Position numbers and translations under genes: made by a program | The notes under the pieces: model-generated | Database searches by the model: none | What the model was told of the DNA's origin: nothing | Seen by the model: the letters and a program-made list of their open reading frames with translations, nothing else | Source: Ailurus styani | Taxonomy: Eukaryota; Chordata; Mammalia; Carnivora; Ailuridae | Reading direction: 5' to 3' | NCBI GenBank assembly: GCA_002007465.1 | Contig: LNAC01000231.1 | Location: 1,010,140 to 1,074,139 of the forward strand | DNA: 64,000 bases | In this document: piece after piece, positions 58,816-64,000 of the stretch | Position numbering within the stretch: position 1 is the first letter of the stretch | How the letters are laid out: each line of letters opens with the position of its first letter

Positions 58816-60005
58816 AAGTATAAGAGTTCCTCAGGGCTTGATCCTGTATCCTTTCCTTATTTCGTTCTCCTCCCCAAATAATCTCTCATCTACTTGGAAG
58901 CCATTTACATACAGTCTGCAGAGTCAAAAATTCCCAAGTTGTATCTCCAGGCCAGATATCTTTTTGAAGCTCCAGGCCTCCTTATCCAAATGCTGGGTTG
59001 ATACCTTCACTTAGATGTCTCACAAACATCTCAAACTTCACTCAAAGCAGAGTTTATGATTTCCTATGCTCCTGCACCACCACGATCCCCACAGCCCTCN
59101 NNNNNNNNNNNNNNNNNNNNNNNNNNNNNNNNNNNNNNNNNNNNNNNNNNNNNNNNNNNNNNNNNNNNNNNNNNNNNNNNNNNNNNNNNNNNNNNNNNNN
59201 NNNNNNNNNNNNNNNCCCAGCCCCCAAACTGGCTACTCCTAAATTCACTCTAGCTCAACACTTTGTACTTTACCGACCTGGTGTCTCATACAGAAAGCTA
59301 GGAGCCATTGTTGCTGCCACTCCACCACTAAATAGTACTGTAACTCCAAAATTAATTTCAGATATATCTGCTCTCTAGCGCCACTACCAACACTTGGGGC
59401 CACGTTACAGCATTTTCTAACATCAGGACTTTAGCAAAAGCCTCTCAAATGGACTCCTGTTTACCCTCTGCCTTTTTTTGACCCATTTTTAACAAACTGC
59501 ATTTTCTTAAGGTGCAAATGTGATCAAGTCACTGCTCTTAAAAATCTTTTAATGGACTATAATTTAGGTTTAAAATTCAAAGTTATCCTGGTTTACAATA
59601 TCCTCTTATTACATTCAAGGAATACTGTCTTTAGTCAGTTTCTAGACAAGGTTCTGCTTTTTCCTTCCTCAGGACTTTGCCTAGATATCCCTGCTCCTTA
59701 CCTTTCCTCTACTCTTCACACCTCCTATCTTTCATGAGTCTTTCCTCTCCTCCAGAGGCTCACTTCCTCTGAGATCTTTGCTGACCCTTTTCAAACAGTG
59801 CCCCATTACAATCCCTAATTACACCTTACTTTTCCTCTGTAGCACTGATCACAATGTGTAGTGTTATGTAATGATTATTTACCCAAGGTCTATCTCTCTT
59901 GCTGGAACAGAAGGTCCCTGATAGAAGCAGCTATGTTTGCTTTGCTTACTTTCTTTGCCATCATATTCTCAGAGCCTAGCCAGGGCTGGACACAGAAACG
60001 TGCTC
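58816..60005 (+). mobile_element. long L2 relic containing an assembly gap
   Basis: Sense L2: 'gagttcctcagggcttgatc', 'gtatctccaggccagatatc', 'cttagatgtctcacaaacat', 'catctcaaacttcactcaaa', after the gap 'gtgatcaagtcactgctctt', 'cttttaatggactataattt', 'cttcctcaggactttgccta' and 'ctcacttcctctgagatctt'. It runs about 1.2 kb including the N run. It is degraded and not coding. Confidence 0.82.
59100..59215. other. assembly gap (116 N)
   Basis: An unbroken run of 116 ambiguous bases. It is flanked by C-rich text ('cccacagccctc' on the left, 'cccagcccccaaact' on the right). Open frames crossing it are not interpretable. Confidence 1.
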
Positions 60006-61064
60006 CAAAATACTCCCCAAGGAAAAATTCACCTTAGAATTTAGGGCATATATGGCATGCCTCTTCTGAAGAAGTGAAAAACTTCCTTTTGTCAAAACAT
60101 AAAAAGAATAAATCATGAAAAAAGCAAAACAAACATCAAAAAAAAAAAAAGCCCACAAAAAAAAGCAAAGAAACCCCCCCCCAAAAAAAATACCCACACG
60201 TTTCTTTCATCGTTTTGGTGATTTGACAACACAGAGATAACTTTAGCATCAAGGGCTAAAACCAATATTCCTTTAAAGTTTATTTGTTAATTGTCTTCCT
60301 AAACTCAAATCCCTACCTCTGGGTAGTTTCTCAGCTTCTGTCTTAGAAAATAAACAAAACCGTCTTTTGTGTTTTGCTGTAAATCGCTTTGAATTCTCAC
60401 TGGGATTAGGTTGGTTCTGTTGGTAAATTTTTTGGTTTAGGAATTACATTAACTGATTGATGTATTTCTCCAAAACCCTATCTCCTCCCATCCCCCAATA
60501 CTTTCCTACTAAAACAACAACAACAAAAACAAAACAAGACAAAATTTTGGAGGATATAAATGTACTGTTCTAATAAATACAATGTTAAAGTTATGCCCAC
60601 TGCTGGATTGCCTCTGTAAGTTTAATACTGCATTATCACTCTCAAATTGCGCCAGGTCTCAGCCCGCTCTGCTGGGTGAAGAATTAGAATGAGAGTTGCA
60701 TGAAAAAATACTTCACAGCTGACTCAAGCATCTAATTCTGTTTTATGCTTTAAAAGCAAATTCTATCCAGCTTCAGTATATCTATGGAAATACTTGTTTT
60801 ATAGACAAATTTTTTTTGAAGTGAGATTTGACAGTGTTTATAGCAAAACACTTTGTTCTCTAGCAGCTGTTTGAACACACACATAAATATGCAGGAAAAC
60901 TCACAAATATTCTGTTTGCTCTTGTAAATACTTGAAGTGAAAAATCAGCATTTTACAGTCATTTAGCATAGTGTTGCTAATAATACTTTTCATTTACCAA
61001 GCACATATAAACTCTCAGATATGAGGAGGTTTTTGTCAATTTTTTTTACAATTTTATCAACATT
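60006..61064. other. intronic DNA, no recognised feature
   Basis: Unique-looking, AT-rich, with A-rich runs at 60139-60190 and a 9-C run near 60174. The block 60600-60760 has ordinary complexity and could be conserved. Confidence 0.5.
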
Positions 61065-61200
61065 CAATGACCACTAAACGCTAAGCTCCTTGAAGACAAA
61101 GACTATTATTTATTAATCTTTTTATTCTCAGAGACAACTAGAATCATTGACATCAAATGGGTGCTCAGTTGATATTCATAAAATTAATGAGTCTCACTAA
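61065..61200 (+). mobile_element. L2 relic (3' terminus)
   Basis: 'ctaagctccttgaagacaaa' with 'gactattatttattaatctt', then 'gggtgctcagttgatattca', follows the L2 terminal order (clips for 'gtaagctccttgagggcagg' and 'ggtgctcaataaatatttg'). Confidence 0.7.
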
Positions 61201-61364
61201 TGAATGAGATTCTGTGAATTGATTTAGGCATACCAATTTTAACTTCTTTCTTAGAAATTCTGCATGGAGTTAGTATATTTGTTCTAGTTTATCTGATCTA
61301 AAACAAAAACAAAAACAACCACCATGCGCCTTTGTCGCGGGGCGTGTACCATTAATGTTTGTTT

Positions 61365-61520
61365 GAGCTATGCAATTCATTGATCATAGTAACTGTGTAG
61401 CACTGTCCATTAAAAAATATTTTCACTTATCTCTTTATTCTCAAGAATCTCTAAGACATGGGGTAGGCAATATTAGCTCAATTCTACAGATAAAATAATG
61501 GAAGATCAGTAATGATAATT
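61365..61520 (-). mobile_element. possible MIR relic (antisense)
   Basis: 'catggggtaggcaatattag' with 'ctcaattctacagataaaat' and 'aatggaagatcag' resembles the reverse MIR core. It is diverged and short. Confidence 0.45.
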
Positions 61521-61569
61521 AATTTCCTAGGTAAGGAAGATGTGTTTTTCAAATTCAATTCCAGTTCTT

Positions 61570-61705
61570 TAACTATATGTAACACGTATTCATTGAATGC
61601 CTCCAGCTGCCGAGGCACTCAGCTAGGCAGTAATTATACAAGAATAAACAACACAGGCATGACCCCTCTCTTCACAGAGCTTCAAACCACTGCAAGAGAA
61701 TTATA
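61570..61705 (-). mobile_element. L2 relic (3' terminus, antisense)
   Basis: 'attcattgaatgcctccagc', 'gaggcactcagctaggcagt', 'aataaacaacacaggcatga' and 'cccctctcttcacagagctt' align in order with the reverse L2 end. Confidence 0.7.
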
Positions 61706-64000
61706 TGATAGAATTTCTGCACAAAGTTTATTAGAAACATTTCCATATTGGATATGGTAAATAAAAAACCAGAAGTAGGGGGTGACAGCAGGCAGCAAGA
61801 AGAATATTTCAGAGATATTCAAAGTCAGTCTGGCCAGAAGTCAAGTCCAGAGAGTAAGCTAAGAGAATGGTGGATGTGAGTCCAGAGAAATCAGATTAAG
61901 CTAATCTTTACCTTGCATACCTAGATAAGGACCTGGAATCTAGGTTTGGAGATGATGAAATTAAAGATAAGGGTCTTAAGGAACAGACCTGATTCTGAGA
62001 CAACAGCTTGCAGAAAGAAAAGCTTGGTGTTCTAGCCTAGAGTCAGAGGTAGTCTTTAGCAGGCAAGCACATCTGAGTCAATGGGTAGAGAGGCAAGAAG
62101 ACTCTACAATTGGTGGTCAAGAAAAAAGTGACTATGCCATTCCTAAAAATCAACTTGAGATTTTCAAAAATTCAGAAGTTTCTGAAAAACTGCTTTCAAC
62201 CTGTGACCAGCTTCCTACTGATCACTAAAGATTTCCAAAAATTTCCCTTGATTTTTTGGGGGTCTTTTCCCCCAACCCTAGTTTTTCTCACAACTCATGT
62301 ATTTGGGAGTGTGCCTCTTTTGTCCAATTATCAACAGACAGTAAGGAAACAGCTCATCATCATCAAGTTTAGGTTCTTTAATAAGCTTAGTCACCTTTGA
62401 AGTTTCTAATTTTCATTAGAGTTCCCCCAGAATAAATACCATTGCAACTATTTCCAGATCTTTAAAAAGTGTTTTGTCTTCCCTGGAATCAGTGAGTTGG
62501 GGACACAAATAGAGAAGAGAGGTATTAATATGACTCTTTATATAACTTGCAGTGGTTGCTAATTGTCTACAAGAAAACCTAACTCAGTTCCCAATCCTGA
62601 CTGGCAGTCAAACTGACAGAGGACTTTGAAATTTGAAACTGATGGACTTTGAAATATAGATTATTAGGGTTGAAGGAGAACATCCCTATATGCATCCAGG
62701 GTTGACTGGTCTTTGGAGTATCAATCTTACTATAATATCCAAAATGAGACATTCTTGTTTAAAAGATATTACAGAAGGTGGCTGTGTAACTGTTCTCTAA
62801 TTAAATATGCCTAATCAGTTTCCTTTTTCAAGAGGATCACTCTACTAAAATTCCATCCACTTCTGAGTTTTTATATGCCACCACACATGATACACTCTTA
62901 TTTATACTCTAGTATTTTAATTGCATGGTAGTTAGCACTCTTCATTGCTAATGCATAATGAGCTCTCAGATCACTATAGTATCACAAGCTATTTTTTCTC
63001 CACACTTGCACACAGTGTAATTTTTTCATCATCTCATTTTAGTGTCATGAGATTTTTGCTTTCAAAGTAAATTGCTCTTCAGTTTTATCGATGAAACTTC
63101 TGATTGGTGCCTGCTCATTTCTCTAAGTTATTGTTCTTTCTTTTAATCTAACAGTATTTTATCCATTTTTTTACTACTGGTAAATGTAACAATATACTGT
63201 ATCATCTAAAATCATATCTAGAGAATATATCCTGGATTATTTTGGAAGTGAAATATGTATTTGGTGGATTCAGTCATGTCAAGACAGCCAAAGGTTGGTC
63301 ATTTTTTGTTATTAATATTGAATCTCGAGATTGTCGCCAGATTGGGTGATGGCTAGAAGTTACTGGGCAGAGTAGAATATTCCAAAAGGTAATTCATTTA
63401 TTTGAAATATGACAATAATAATAAAGAATTGATAATACTGGGTGCTTAAACTTAAACACACATAGAAGATTAAATTTAAAGGACCATATTGTTTCCCTCA
63501 GGCTCTAAAATTTATTCAAAACTCAAAAAGATCAACTTATTGAATGAAATGTTTTCAGTAGATAGATTTATTCACTCACAAAACTGTAAACATTAACTGG
63601 TCCCAAACATGTTGAAACAAGAAATTTAAACAACATTTTCAGAATGCTATATATTTTCTTGGCTACTGCAAGCATGCCCAGTAAAGTGTTATTCTTTAGC
63701 GATATATATTTTATCTACCCTGTCAGTAATGAAGCAGGCTTGTAAATCATGCTTATGAAACTCTTAGATGGATTTGGGGCCTTAGGATTTCTAGACACTC
63801 ATAATAATATTTGCTTATTGACTGTCTCTAAACTAAATTGAAAGTTTGTTTAATAACATATCTGCTTAATGAACTCAAGAAAGTGTTCAAGAAATATTTG
63901 ATAAATAGATCAATTAATGCATGAATACAATATAAAAGTCTGGTTTTCAATATGAATCAGAAAAAAAATTACACTGCAAAGAGCAAAAGAAATACTTTGT
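61706..64000. other. intronic DNA, no recognised feature
   Basis: About 2.3 kb of AT-rich sequence up to the window edge. No repeat family, exon or RNA gene was recognised. Confidence 0.5.

Larger units (their letters stand above)
45158..64000 (-). other. LAMA2: LAMA2 intron 1 (partial)
   Basis: Everything right of the exon 2 acceptor up to the window edge, at least 18.8 kb. I saw no exon 1, promoter or CpG island, consistent with the very long first intron known for this gene. It contains fewer young transposons than intron 3. Confidence 0.85.

Noticed and set aside
58998..59378. Open frames running through the N block
   Set aside because: The frame depends on ambiguous bases, and the surrounding text is an L2 relic.
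61326..61345. CpG island or promoter
   Set aside because: The CpG cluster covers under 25 bases and the flanks are AT-rich, far below island size.
1..64000. CRISPR arrays, operons, phage or plasmid genes
   Set aside because: No regularly spaced repeats with unique spacers and no prokaryotic-type coding sequence. All tandem repeats are microsatellites or local duplications.

Overview
This is mammalian intronic DNA from a carnivoran. It carries at least 15 tRNA-Lys-derived CAN-SINE (SINEC) copies, and most end with the 3' module 'ctgcctacttgtgatct' followed by a (TAAA)n tail. As I know the family, that form points to a mustelid-type caniform; this is inference from repeat type, not a species call. 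There are no bacterial, phage or plasmid features, no CRISPR array and no operon.

The only protein-coding sequence I can support is on the minus strand: two internal exons of LAMA2 (laminin alpha-2, merosin). Exon 2 lies at 44987-45157 (171 bp) and exon 3 at 38312-38424 (113 bp). Both have canonical splice sites, join in frame (C|AG, Gln) and encode the start of the laminin N-terminal (LN, domain VI) region. The window therefore reads right to left along the gene: intron 1 (45158-64000, partial), exon 2, intron 2 (38425-44986, 6562 bp), exon 3, intron 3 (1-38311, partial). I looked for exon 4 in 1-38311 and did not find it; exon 1 is not in the window.

Intron 3 is built mostly from retrotransposons. 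It holds L1 3' ends (1.1, 5.5, 8.1, 11.0, 13.6 kb), a 5'-inverted L1 (9.6-10.0 kb), an ancient L1 relic (18.0-21.7 kb), a near full-length but dead carnivoran L1 with 5'UTR, ORF1, ORF2 and 3'UTR (26.7-33.9 kb), and an L1 nested inside another L1 (34.4-36.5 kb). L2, MIR and one MaLR LTR relic are also present. Intron 2 is rich in L2 relics next to exon 2. Intron 1 carries one minus-strand L1, several L2 and MIR relics, one SINEC and a 116-base run of N inside an L2.

Most L1 and SINEC copies lie on the plus strand, antisense to LAMA2, as expected from the known selection against sense insertions in introns. I found no evidence of a previously undescribed system. The points most worth a second look are the LAMA2 exons, the tandem AG acceptor of exon 3, the nested and twin-primed L1s, recurrent microsatellites at one L1 site, and a few repeat-free stretches that could be conserved non-coding elements.
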